NCBI GenBank assembly: GCA_040079935.1
Contig: JBEBJI010000022.1
Span: 1 to 36,272, forward strand
Reading direction: 5' to 3'
Source: Methylotenera_A sp040079935
Lineage (GTDB): Bacteria; Pseudomonadota; Gammaproteobacteria; Burkholderiales; Methylophilaceae
Length of the DNA: 36,272 nt
This document shows positions 1 to 9,000 of the stretch, piece by piece; the stretch's first letter is position 1; each line of letters opens with the position of its first letter. The position numbers and the translations under genes are program-made. The notes under the pieces were generated by a model. It saw only the letters and a program-made list of their open reading frames with translations. It was not told the origin of the DNA and made no database searches.

Positions 1-973
1 AACGATAATATAAATCTGAGCGGAATTTTCCCGCATTCACCATCTCGTGCAAATCTCGATTAGTCGCTGCGATAATGCGCGCAGGCACGTTGCGCTCTTT
101 GGTGGAGCCCAAACGGCGTACCACGCGACGCTCTAACACATTGAGCAATTTGGCTTGCAGCACAAGCGGTAACTCACCGATCTCATCCAAAAAAAGCGTG
201 CCGTCTTCTGCCGCTTCAATCAAGCCCGGGCGCGCATTGTTCGCACCCGTAAACGCTCCTTTTTCATGACCAAACAACTCACTTTCCATCAATTCAGCAG
301 GCAGAGAAGCGCAATCGACATGCACAAAAGGCTTAGCCTTATTAGCGCAACTCGCATGCAGCAAGCGCGCCACCACATCTTTACCCGCGCCCGTTTCACC
401 AGTAATCAGCACTGCGGGGGGCGTAACATCATTTGGATTGTTTAATTGCGCGATGCGCGCAATCTGCAAACGCAGGCTTTCAATGGCTGGGCTTTTGCCA
501 ATTAAACTGATGCTATCTGATGCATGCGAGCTACGTTGACGAGAGTAATCAAGACTAATCTTGAGTTCGGCCGTTTTTTCGTTTTTCTGGACGCTTAACA
601 ACAGCTCTTCCAAATCTATCGGCTTTTTCAAGTAATCAATCGCACCCATTTTGATAGCATTGACGGCATCGCTGATGTCGCCATAAGCGGTCATCACAAT
701 CACCGCCATGCCGCTAGAGGCAAGTTCTGGCAACAAGTCCAAGCCGTTGCCATCAGGCAGGCGCATATCGAGCAACACGAAATCTGGCGAAAATTGCCTA
801 GTAATCGCACGCGCATCAGCCAAGTTTTCAGCATGCTCGCACTCATAACCAGCCTTTTGCAAATGCTTTTGCACGGCGCGCGCAAACAGCACTTCATCCT
901 CAACAATCAATATTTTTTTAGCTTGATTAAGTTGTGGTTGTTTAGGCTCCGTATAAGTTTTTTGTGCGAGCAA
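1..973 (-). CDS. Sigma-54-dependent response regulator, NtrC family (C-terminus cut off by window edge)
   Basis: Two-component response regulator that activates sigma-54 promoters. The visible 324 residues hold a receiver domain (about residues 20-130; ILIVEDE, phosphoacceptor D69 in VLLDMRLPDG, K117 in KKP) and most of an AAA+ domain with Walker A GETGAGKD (192-199), an intact GAFTGA loop (239-244) that contacts sigma-54, and Walker B GTLFLDEIGEL. The DNA-binding helix-turn-helix lies beyond position 1. No ATG is available: the frame opens after a TAA, and the only reasonable start is TTG at 973, with AAAGGA five bases upstream. This starts 9 bases after the TonB receptor stop, so the two are probably co-transcribed and perhaps translationally coupled. 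The partner kinase is not in the window. It resembles the PEP-CTERM-associated PrsR group, but I cannot confirm that subfamily. Confidence 0.9.
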   Translation of the reverse strand, partial: MLAQKTYTEPKQPQLNQAKKILIVEDEVLFARAVQKHLQKAGYECEHAENLADARAITRQFSPDFVLLDMRLPDGNGLDLLPELASSGMAVIVMTAYGDISDAVNAIKMGAIDYLKKPIDLEELLLSVQKNEKTAELKISLDYSRQRSSHASDSISLIGKSPAIESLRLQIARIAQLNNPNDVTPPAVLITGETGAGKDVVARLLHASCANKAKPFVHVDCASLPAELMESELFGHEKGAFTGANNARPGLIEAAEDGTLFLDEIGELPLVLQAKLLNVLERRVVRRLGSTKERNVPARIIAATNRDLHEMVNAGKFRSDLYYR

Positions 974-982
974 GCTTATCCT

Positions 983-3397
983 TTAGTCGTTATCAAAACT
1001 GCTACTAGATTTTTTGCCGCCAAATTCATAGCGTAAACCAACCCAGCCCGCACGTGGTGCACCTGGCATCAACATTTTTGACGGCTCTTCTTCGCCAGCA
1101 AACACACCATCTTCAATCCAGTTCTCACCCAACAAGCCACCTGTTGCGTACTCTTTATCAAAGATATTAGTAGCTTTCGCAAACACTTGCCAACCACTAT
1201 TGCCAAACTTGTAACGTGTATCCAAATTCACAACAGTGTAACCGCCAATTTTACCGCTGTCTTGAACATGGTCAGGATTGCCATCATTGGCTTGATGATC
1301 ATTGTTTTCGTTACCACGAATATAAACACCCGAGAAAGTATTGAGTGTTGTGCCAATCGACCAGTTAGACGTTGCTTGAAATTGTAGACGCAACTTTAAC
1401 GCATGGTCTGGCAAGTTAGCTAAACGATCGCCTTTTTTAACCTGAATTGCATTTCCATCAGACGTAGAATTCAACTGATTGGCCAGTTCGAGATTTGACT
1501 CGTAAGTCGCTTTCACATAGCTGTAACCCGCATTCCATGACAAGTTACCAAACGCGCCAGACAATCCAGCGTCTAAACCCATGCGACGTGTTTTGCCAAC
1601 GTTATCAAAATAGCCCATGCCGTTCGTCGCATTGGTAGAAATAAAATGAATATCGTCGTGATTTTCAGTTCGGTAAACCGCAGCTGTCCATTTAACATCG
1701 GAAGTTAAGTTGCCGCGACCACCAAACTCAAATGTTTTAGATACCACTTTCTCCAAGGGAGGGTCACCCGCCATGGCATTAGGTAATTTACATGGTACGT
1801 TTGGATTTGCACAGCCTAACTCCATTGATGTTGGTGCGCGCATACCTTCGTTATAAGAACCGTAAACAGTCAGCACTTTAGTTGGTGTAAAACTTAAACC
1901 TATTGCTGGATTCAAACGGCTGAAACTGTGATTACCACTAAGGGATACATCTTCGTCAGGAGTCAACGGATCGCCGTCGACATCCTCAAATGTACCCTTA
2001 GGGTTTATCTTGTCGGTGTTTTTAACTTTAATATGGTTATAGCGACCAGATAGTGTCATGTGCCATTGGTCAGTCAGAGAAAGCGTATCCGTTGCGAAAA
2101 CCCCCCAGCTATGTGTTTTACCACCAAGATCAACTGCCGCCTCATCCCCAATATGACCTAAACCATCCACCCCGCGCGATGCATTCAAAATGCCGAATTC
2201 GGAAGATTGATTGAATTTAATACGGGAATAGTCATAGCCCGCACCCACAATAAACTGGTTCTGTTTTTGCATTAATGGTTGATTAAATGCAAGCTGCGCA
2301 TTAACTCCATAGCCTTTTTGATCAGTTTTACTTCGGTTGAGCGCGCCACTACAGTGTTCATCTGCGTCTCCGCCAGTATTAGCAATACAATCTAAATCAT
2401 TTTGCGCGACATCAACACCTAAAACATAATCATCATTCACGTCACCATTTAAGGTTTTGCGTTTTGAATCCCGATAATACGTGTTTGCACTAAGCTGCAC
2501 ATCGTCGTTAAACCAATGACTGCCGTTCAAGTTAAAGAATGACATCGTGTTTTTGGTCTGATCTGGCTTGGTATTAATCGTTTCGTCGCCAAACTCCTCC
2601 ATGAGTTCTTTTTGAATTAAACCGTTACCAATCATATCGTTATCGGCACCAGTGTAGCTCAGCTCCAAACGGGATGCCTCGTTTTGCCAACCCACTTTAC
2701 CAAAAATTTGTTTCACTTCAGTCGGTGAATGATCGCGCCAGCCATCTTCATCAAAATAGTTGCCGCCTATAAAAAAGTCGATTGAATTATCTGCAGAAAC
2801 GCCACCAAACTCCGCAGAGGCATTTTTGCGTCCCCAAGAACCAAAACTCGTCTCAATACCGCCCCCTTGATGCGTACGGCCATTTTTTGTCTGCACAGAT
2901 AATGCGCCGCCCAAGGTATTTAGACCAAATACTGGATTAGAGCCAGGAATCAAATTAATGCCTGCGATTGCATTCACTGGAATCAAATCCCAATTCACCG
3001 CATCACCAAATGGCTCGTTCACACGGACACCATCTTGATAAACAGAAAGCCCCTGTGGCGTACCCAGTAATGGCGATGCTGTAAACCCACGGAATAAAAT
3101 GTCTGGTTGATAAGGATTATTCTGCGTTTCGTTCACACTCACACCCAACAAATTGTTGTTCATGTAATCGGCAATGCTTAAGCTTTTTTGCTCTTCCAAT
3201 TTTTCGCCTTTAACGCTTTGCACATTGGATGGAATTTTTTCGACGGGCAAGCCTACGCCTGCCAGTGGCGTGGTCGAAATCACTTCAATCTTTTCAGTGG
3301 TCAGCTTTTCTGCGTCTTCCGCCAGCACTGTTTGTGGCAGCGCATAAGCGGCCAAAATTGCAATTAAAATAAATTTTGGTTGTAAATTGGTTGGCAT
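983..3397 (-). CDS. TonB-dependent outer-membrane receptor
   Basis: 804-residue outer-membrane receptor for TonB-driven uptake of an unidentified ligand. It has a signal peptide (MPTNLQPKFILIAILAAYA, likely cleaved after QTVLA), a TonB-box-like stretch (EKIEVIST), a plug domain (about residues 55-175, with LFRGF, YQDGVRVNEPFGD and LGGALSV), and then a 22-strand-type barrel with alternating aromatic strands. The last predicted strand ends GWVGLRYEF, but 12 polar residues (GGKKSSSSFDND) follow, whereas most outer-membrane proteins stop at the aromatic residue. The ATG has AGGA seven bases upstream. Two inverted repeats lie in its leader. Nothing in the sequence identifies iron, cobalamin or another substrate. 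Confidence 0.93.
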   Translation of the reverse strand: MPTNLQPKFILIAILAAYALPQTVLAEDAEKLTTEKIEVISTTPLAGVGLPVEKIPSNVQSVKGEKLEEQKSLSIADYMNNNLLGVSVNETQNNPYQPDILFRGFTASPLLGTPQGLSVYQDGVRVNEPFGDAVNWDLIPVNAIAGINLIPGSNPVFGLNTLGGALSVQTKNGRTHQGGGIETSFGSWGRKNASAEFGGVSADNSIDFFIGGNYFDEDGWRDHSPTEVKQIFGKVGWQNEASRLELSYTGADNDMIGNGLIQKELMEEFGDETINTKPDQTKNTMSFFNLNGSHWFNDDVQLSANTYYRDSKRKTLNGDVNDDYVLGVDVAQNDLDCIANTGGDADEHCSGALNRSKTDQKGYGVNAQLAFNQPLMQKQNQFIVGAGYDYSRIKFNQSSEFGILNASRGVDGLGHIGDEAAVDLGGKTHSWGVFATDTLSLTDQWHMTLSGRYNHIKVKNTDKINPKGTFEDVDGDPLTPDEDVSLSGNHSFSRLNPAIGLSFTPTKVLTVYGSYNEGMRAPTSMELGCANPNVPCKLPNAMAGDPPLEKVVSKTFEFGGRGNLTSDVKWTAAVYRTENHDDIHFISTNATNGMGYFDNVGKTRRMGLDAGLSGAFGNLSWNAGYSYVKATYESNLELANQLNSTSDGNAIQVKKGDRLANLPDHALKLRLQFQATSNWSIGTTLNTFSGVYIRGNENNDHQANDGNPDHVQDSGKIGGYTVVNLDTRYKFGNSGWQVFAKATNIFDKEYATGGLLGENWIEDGVFAGEEEPSKMLMPGAPRAGWVGLRYEFGGKKSSSSFDND

Positions 3398-3407
3398 ATT
3401 TTTTCCT

Positions 3408-3459
3408 AAGTTTTGGTAATTACATCTTTATTTGTATTGCAAGATTCATTCCAAAACTT
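3408..3459 (-). promoter_or_regulatory. Inverted repeat in the leader of the TonB receptor gene
   Basis: AAGTTTTGG (3408-3416) and CCAAAACTT (3451-3459) are perfect 9-base inverted repeats 34 bases apart. On the minus strand the second arm directly abuts the AGGA of the receptor's ribosome-binding site (CCAAAACTTAGGAAAAAAT, then ATG). Folding in the mRNA could affect ribosome access. The function is inferred, and the AT-rich arms could also be chance. Confidence 0.35.
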
Positions 3460-3535
3460 AAGTATTAAATATAGTTAATAAAATCAATGGGTAATGTAAA
3501 AATTAGTGCTGATGATACGATTATAAACTTAAATA

Positions 3536-3587
3536 TTGGTTATATACAACCACCAATTATGGCTGTATATAACCAAATAACTTGGTT
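3536..3587. repeat. 13-base perfect inverted repeat plus overlapping small palindrome upstream of the TonB receptor gene
   Basis: TTGGTTATATACA (3536-3548) and TGTATATAACCAA (3564-3576) are exact inverted copies separated by 15 bases. The right arm's AACCAA pairs again with TTGGTT at 3582-3587. It sits 139-190 bases upstream of the receptor start, beyond the tilS terminator element. With no T-run after it, it reads more like an operator pair or cruciform than a terminator. The regulator is unknown. Confidence 0.5.
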
Positions 3588-3608
3588 TAACGCTAAAATA
3601 AAGAAAAA

Positions 3609-3655
3609 AGATGCCCTGTGAGGCAATATCCATGCGGGTTGCAGGGCAGCAGTTT
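3609..3655 (-). terminator. Dispersed palindromic element copy 1, likely tilS terminator
   Basis: TGCCCTG (3612-3618) and CAGGGCA (3642-3648) form the outer stem around the core AATATCCATGCGGG, whose TCC/GGG pair around ATGC. Read on the minus strand, the hairpin is followed by a TTTTTT run, so it can terminate the dnaE-accA-tilS transcripts. Further copies are at 19949, 25258 and 31041. Confidence 0.7.
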
Positions 3656-3668
3656 TTAGGTTTCTAGT

Positions 3669-5042
3669 TTAGTTGTCTTGCCACTTAACATACAAACCTA
3701 ATTCATCTGGTTTGGCTTTAAGTGCGGCCGCCACTGCAATGTTAGGCAGCATGGTGAGTTCATCATTTAAAAACAGTAAAGGAAAGCGTTCGCGTTGCCA
3801 AGGCGGAACTTGTGAGGTTTGAAATAAACTTTTTAAGCTACGATTTGGGCGATTTTCTTCAGGCTTTAAAGTCTCGCCACCACGACGATAACGAATATTT
3901 AATTGACCATTTTCAACATGTCTCATGGCAATACCTTGACCCAATTTTTCGCTAAAAAATAAGCGTGATTGATCGGGCAAAATAATAGTTTTTTCACCCT
4001 GCCAAGGCAAACTGAACGCGCTACGCTGATATTCCGCATCCCCTTCTTGCAGATTTTTAAGTAAATAAGCACTGCCCTGAAAGCGTCGCAGAACAAGGCT
4101 TGCAGACAACTTTATTTTAATATTTGCGTCGGATTTTGCATGCAAAAGTTGCTGCGAGATTTGCTGCAATTGCGCCGCGCTTGGTGCTTCGCAATTATTC
4201 TGTAATAACCACCAGCGCAGTGCATTGTTTACGCGCGCGCTACTTATCTTTGCCAATGGCGCCAACTGCAACTGTTGCCTATTTAACAAACAATCTCTTA
4301 CGTCGATTTCGGCCAATTCATCCAGCAACACATCCGCTTCTGCCATGTGCTGCGCAGCGCGACTAATGGTTTGCCTAATGGCTGGATATTGTTTTTCTAA
4401 TTTCGGCAGAATTTCGTGGCGCATAAAATTTCTATCAAACTTGGTGTCAAGATTGCTCTCATCTTCAATCCAAGTCAAATTATGCTGTTTTGCATAAGCC
4501 ACAAGTGCGCTACGAGGCACATCCAGCAAGGGTCGCAGCAGTTTATTGTTCACGATTCCCATGCCCGCCAAACCTTTTACGCCAGCACCGCGCGCCAGCT
4601 GTAAAAGTAGCGTTTCGGCTTGATCATTTTGATGATGTGCCAGTAAAATAAAATCAGATTCTGATTCCAAAAGCGCTTTATAGCGCGCTTCACGTGCTGT
4701 GGCTTCTAACCCTAACCCGCTGTTTTTATTTATATTAACTTTAGAAATTGCGATGGGGATATTCAAATTAGCGCAAGTATCTTTGCAAAAAGTTGTCCAA
4801 GTATCGGCATTTGGGCTTAAGCCATGATGCACATGTAAGGCGCGTAACTGAAACGGAATCGTTTTATTGATTTCAACAAGCAAATGCAACAACGCGGCGG
4901 AATCCAAACCGCCGCTGAAAGCCAATAGAAGTTTAGGGTTTGGATTATTTTGACTTAAAAAAACATCAGCTAAGAAAACTTTAAGCTGATGTTGAAGTGA
5001 TTTTTTTGAGCTACTTGCTGGCAGTTTCTTTAAACTTGCCAT
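3669..5042 (-). CDS. tilS: tRNA(Ile)-lysidine synthase
   Basis: Adds lysine to C34 of the tRNA-Ile CAU anticodon, so that it reads AUA and is charged with isoleucine. This is an essential cytoplasmic ATP-dependent step. The 457-residue length fits the bacterial long form. The PP-loop SGGLDS is at residues 43-48, followed by the N-type ATPase domain (LHVHHGL, LLAHHQNDQAETLLLQLARGAG), the RPLLDVPR segment and a C-terminal TilS domain (LNIRYRRGGETLKP). The first ATG lies inside accA, overlapping its 3' end by 32 bases. The ribosome-binding site there is weak, so a slightly later start is possible. It is the last gene of the dnaE-accA-tilS run. Confidence 0.96.
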   Translation of the reverse strand: MASLKKLPASSSKKSLQHQLKVFLADVFLSQNNPNPKLLLAFSGGLDSAALLHLLVEINKTIPFQLRALHVHHGLSPNADTWTTFCKDTCANLNIPIAISKVNINKNSGLGLEATAREARYKALLESESDFILLAHHQNDQAETLLLQLARGAGVKGLAGMGIVNNKLLRPLLDVPRSALVAYAKQHNLTWIEDESNLDTKFDRNFMRHEILPKLEKQYPAIRQTISRAAQHMAEADVLLDELAEIDVRDCLLNRQQLQLAPLAKISSARVNNALRWWLLQNNCEAPSAAQLQQISQQLLHAKSDANIKIKLSASLVLRRFQGSAYLLKNLQEGDAEYQRSAFSLPWQGEKTIILPDQSRLFFSEKLGQGIAMRHVENGQLNIRYRRGGETLKPEENRPNRSLKSLFQTSQVPPWQRERFPLLFLNDELTMLPNIAVAAALKAKPDELGLYVKWQDN

Positions 5043-5982
5043 AGCTCATTAGCCGCTCATAGCGCGCCGCGAGTAATTTATCTGTGGTTTTCTTTTGCAG
5101 GGCTGCAATCTCAATTTTTAAGGCGCGACGTAGCGACTGCATGGTGGTTTCAGCATCACGATGTGCGCCGCCTAAGGGCTCAGCTACAATCACATCCACC
5201 AAACCCAACACCTTCAAACGTTCGGCCGTAATGCCCAATGTTTCTGCGGCTTCTGGCGCTTTGCTGGCGCTTTTCCACAAAATACTGGCGCAACCTTCAG
5301 GCGAAATCACCGAATAAGTCGAGTATTGCAACATGAGTAGCTGATCAACTACACCCAATGCCAGAGCGCCTCCCGAGCCACCTTCGCCAATAATTACGCC
5401 CAAAATTGGCGTTTTTAACTCACTCATCACATACAAATTGCGCGCAATCGCTTCGCTTTGGCCGCGTTCTTCCGCACCTATGCCTGGGTACGCGCCAGGA
5501 GTGTCAATTAAAGTAATAATCGGCAAACCAAATTTTTCTGCAAGCCTGAACAAACGCAAAGCTTTACGATAGCCTTCTGGTCGTGGCATACCAAAATTGC
5601 GGTACTGGCGCTCCTTCACATCGCGACCTTTTTGATGGCCAATTACCATGACAGGAATTCCCTCAAAGCGCCCAATGCCGCCCACAATGGCTGGGTCATC
5701 CGCATAGGCGCGGTCACCGTGTAGCTCTTCAAAATCCGTGAATAATGCAGCGATATAATCTAGCGTGTATGGCCGCTGCGGATGGCGCGCCACTTGAGAA
5801 ATTTGCCATGCACTCAGGTTGTTATAAGTATCCTCGAGCATTTTTTTATTCTTTTTCTGTAATTGCTCAAGCTCTTTGGAAATATCCAAATCGTCATGAT
5901 CATCATGCGACACTTGGAGCGCGTCGATACGGTTTTCCAGATCAGCAATGCCCTGCTCAAAATCTAAATAACTAACTTTCAT
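5011..5982 (-). CDS. accA: Acetyl-CoA carboxylase carboxyltransferase subunit alpha
   Basis: Alpha half of the carboxyltransferase that, with AccD, moves CO2 from biotinyl-AccB to acetyl-CoA to make malonyl-CoA, the committed step of fatty acid synthesis. The protein is 323 residues, close to the usual 319. It has the N-terminal coiled helix (DFEQGIADLENRIDAL), the HGDRAYADDPAIVGGIGR segment, the crotonase-fold core with DTPGAYPGIGAEERGQSEAIARNL, and the oxyanion region GEGGSGGALALGV. It lies 42 bases after dnaE and overlaps tilS, consistent with a single transcript. Confidence 0.98.
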   Translation of the reverse strand: MKVSYLDFEQGIADLENRIDALQVSHDDHDDLDISKELEQLQKKNKKMLEDTYNNLSAWQISQVARHPQRPYTLDYIAALFTDFEELHGDRAYADDPAIVGGIGRFEGIPVMVIGHQKGRDVKERQYRNFGMPRPEGYRKALRLFRLAEKFGLPIITLIDTPGAYPGIGAEERGQSEAIARNLYVMSELKTPILGVIIGEGGSGGALALGVVDQLLMLQYSTYSVISPEGCASILWKSASKAPEAAETLGITAERLKVLGLVDVIVAEPLGGAHRDAETTMQSLRRALKIEIAALQKKTTDKLLAARYERLMSYGKFKETASK

Positions 5983-6024
5983 TTCTGGCTTTCATATTGT
6001 CTAGTGCTCTAAATACAAACTGCG

Positions 6025-9000
6025 CTAATTATAAAGGATTTTTACGTTATCGACAGATAACCAAGCATGTAGATTTTGTAATAACTCATCTTGCAGCTCT
6101 ACACGCCACGCCTCGCCCAGCATTAAGCTGGCCTGACCTTGGCTATTATGATATTCAATTTTTACTGGGCACAGTTTTTTGTCTGAATCAGCGGCTTTTT
6201 TACAATAAGGGCTCAAAATTGTCGTGAGTTTTACTGCGTCCGATTGCCCATTGCACGATATTTTCAACATGCTGGCAAAGTGACTGCGCGCGCTGGCTAA
6301 ATTGAATATTTTGCGCGCTGTCACGCGGATTCCGCCAGAAAAATCATCGTTGCTGACGCGGCCTTCCATCACCAACAATTGGTCTTCTTTTATCAAATTG
6401 GCATATTGATTTAATAGCTCACTGCCCACCACCACGTCTACTCTAGCGATAGCGTCATCTAGCGTCACAATCGCCATTTTGCCACGCTGAGTCATGCGAA
6501 TGCGCACACCAGTCACCACACCCGCGATTAATTTTGGCTGCTCTTGAGGCACTAAATCGGCTAATGTTCCGCGAACGAATTGGCTGATGTCTTCTTTGGC
6601 ATTTAAAAAGGGATGTCCGCTTAAATAAAAACCAAGCGCGGCCTTTTCTTCGATTAAGGCTTGCTCGGGCGACCAAGCTGGCACATTCGGCAACTCATGT
6701 TTGGTCTCCGCAACGCCTCCAAATAAACTATCTTGCCCCGCGTGGCTGTTATTTTGCTCTGCCGCCGCAACCGCCATACCCACGCCCGCCAGCAATGCAG
6801 CGCGATTAGGTTCTAGCTTATCAAACGCACCCACCCGAATTAATGATTCAATCACGCGCCGATTTACTTTGCGCAGATCTAACCGGTTGCAAAAATCGAA
6901 TAAATCTTTAAACGGACCATCTTGTTCGCGCGCAGCTAAAATCACCTCAATCGCCGCCAAGCCTGTGCCTTTTACTGCGCCCAAACCATACAAAATTTGG
7001 CTATTATTGATAGGTTCAAAGCGATAACCGCTTTGGTTAATATCTGGTGGCAACACTTCAACTTTATTCGGCGCACAATCATCAAAAAACAAGTGAATAT
7101 TGTCGGTATTATTCATGTCTGCCGACATGGTAGAAGCCAAAAATGCGGCGGGATAATGCGTTTTTAAATACGCGGTTTGATATGCGACCAGCGCATAAGC
7201 AGCCGCGTGTGATTTATTAAAGCCATAACCCGCAAATTTTTCCAACAAATCAAAAAGCTCGTTGGCTTGACGTTCGTTTAAGCCATTTTTGCTCGCGCCT
7301 TCGGTAAATACCGCACGCTGCGCGTCCATCTCTTCTTTTTTCTTTTTACCCATGGCGCGACGCAGTAAATCCGCGCCTCCCAAACTATAGCCCGCCACTA
7401 CCTGCGCAATTTGCATCACCTGCTCTTGATACACCGCGATGCCATAGGTTTCTTTGAGAATACTTTCGGTCGCAGGATGTGGGTATTCGACGCGTTGTTT
7501 ACCATGTTTGCGCCGACAAAAATCAGGAATCAAATCCATCGGACCTGGGCGATACAGCGCCACCAGCGCGATAATATCCTCAAAACAATCGGGTAGCGCT
7601 TGTTTCAGCATATCTTTCATGCCGCGCGATTCTAGCTGGAACACCGCCGTGGTATTAGCAGTTTTTAATAATTTATAAGTCGCTTTATCATTTAAAGGCA
7701 TGCTCTGGAAGGTAAGCGGGGAGCGGTCTGCAGGCGTGCCATTTTCATTCGTATTTAATTTATCTTCAATAGCGCGTTGCTTATTGGCATTAACGAGCGC
7801 AAGCTCTAAAATCGTCAGCGTGCGCAAACCCAAAAAGTCGAACTTCACCAAGCCAACCGCTTCTACATCGTCTTTATCGTATTGGCTGACCAAACTTGCA
7901 CCATCGGCTTGGCAATAAATTGGCGAAAAGTCTGAAATTTTACCAGGCGAAATCAGCACGCCACCCGCGTGCATGCCGACGTTGCGCACCAAACCTTCCA
8001 AGCGTAGCGCCAGCTCTAGCAATTGCGCCACTTCCTCTTCAGATTCGCGTCGCTCTTGCAGCTGCGGCTCTTTTTCTAGCGCAGCTGACAATGTTATGCC
8101 CAGCTCCAGCGGAATCAATTTTGCGATGCCATCGACAAAATTGAACGGTAAATCGAGCACGCGTCCGACATCGCGAATCACCGCTTTAGCGGCCATGGTA
8201 CCAAAGGTAGCGATTTGCGAAACCGCGTCTAGCCCATATTTTTGCTTCACGTAATCAATCACGCGATCGCGGCCATCCATGCAAAAATCGATGTCGAAAT
8301 CGGGCATGGAAACGCGATCTGGGTTTAAAAAACGCTCGAAAAGTAAATTGTAAGCAAGCGGGTCGAGGTCAGTAATATTTAAGCTGTAAGCCACTAGAGA
8401 ACCAGCACCAGAGCCGCGTCCAGGACCGACTGGCACGCCGTTATTTTTGGCCCAATTAATAAAATCGGCCACAATTAAAAAATAACCAGCAAAGCCCATT
8501 CGATTGATCATTTTGCATTCAAAAGCCAACCTTTCTGCGTATTCTGGGCGTTTCTCCTCACGCAATTTTTCATCCGCGTAAAGCACCTGCAAGCGAGCTT
8601 CTAAACCAATCTCAGACTGCTGTGTGAGGTAAATATCGAGGCTTTCACCATTGGGCGTGGGGAAGTTTGGCAAGTAATTTTTACCCAACTCAATCGTCAA
8701 ATTGCAGCGCTTGGCAATCTCCACCGTATTGGCGAGTGCTTCGGGAATATCCGCAAACAAGGCGCACATTTGCGCTTGCGATTTAAAATATTGCTCGGGT
8801 GTAAAATTTTTGGGGCGGCGAGAATCCGCCAACATATAACCTTCAGAAATACAGGTGCGTGCTTCGTGCGCCATAAAATCACCTGGCGTGGTAAATTGGA
8901 TTGGATGCGTCGCAACCACAGGTAAATCGTGCTGACTGGCCAGATTTAATACTTGGTTTATTAAGGCTTCTTGCGCAGCATTATCTGTGTTTGTGCGTTG

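Noticed and set aside
147..167. TTGGCTTGCAG match to the element in the response regulator
   Set aside because: It encodes LQAKLL, the conserved QxKLLxxLE segment of AAA+ sigma-54 activators. The codon string for Leu-Gln-Ala recurs by itself.
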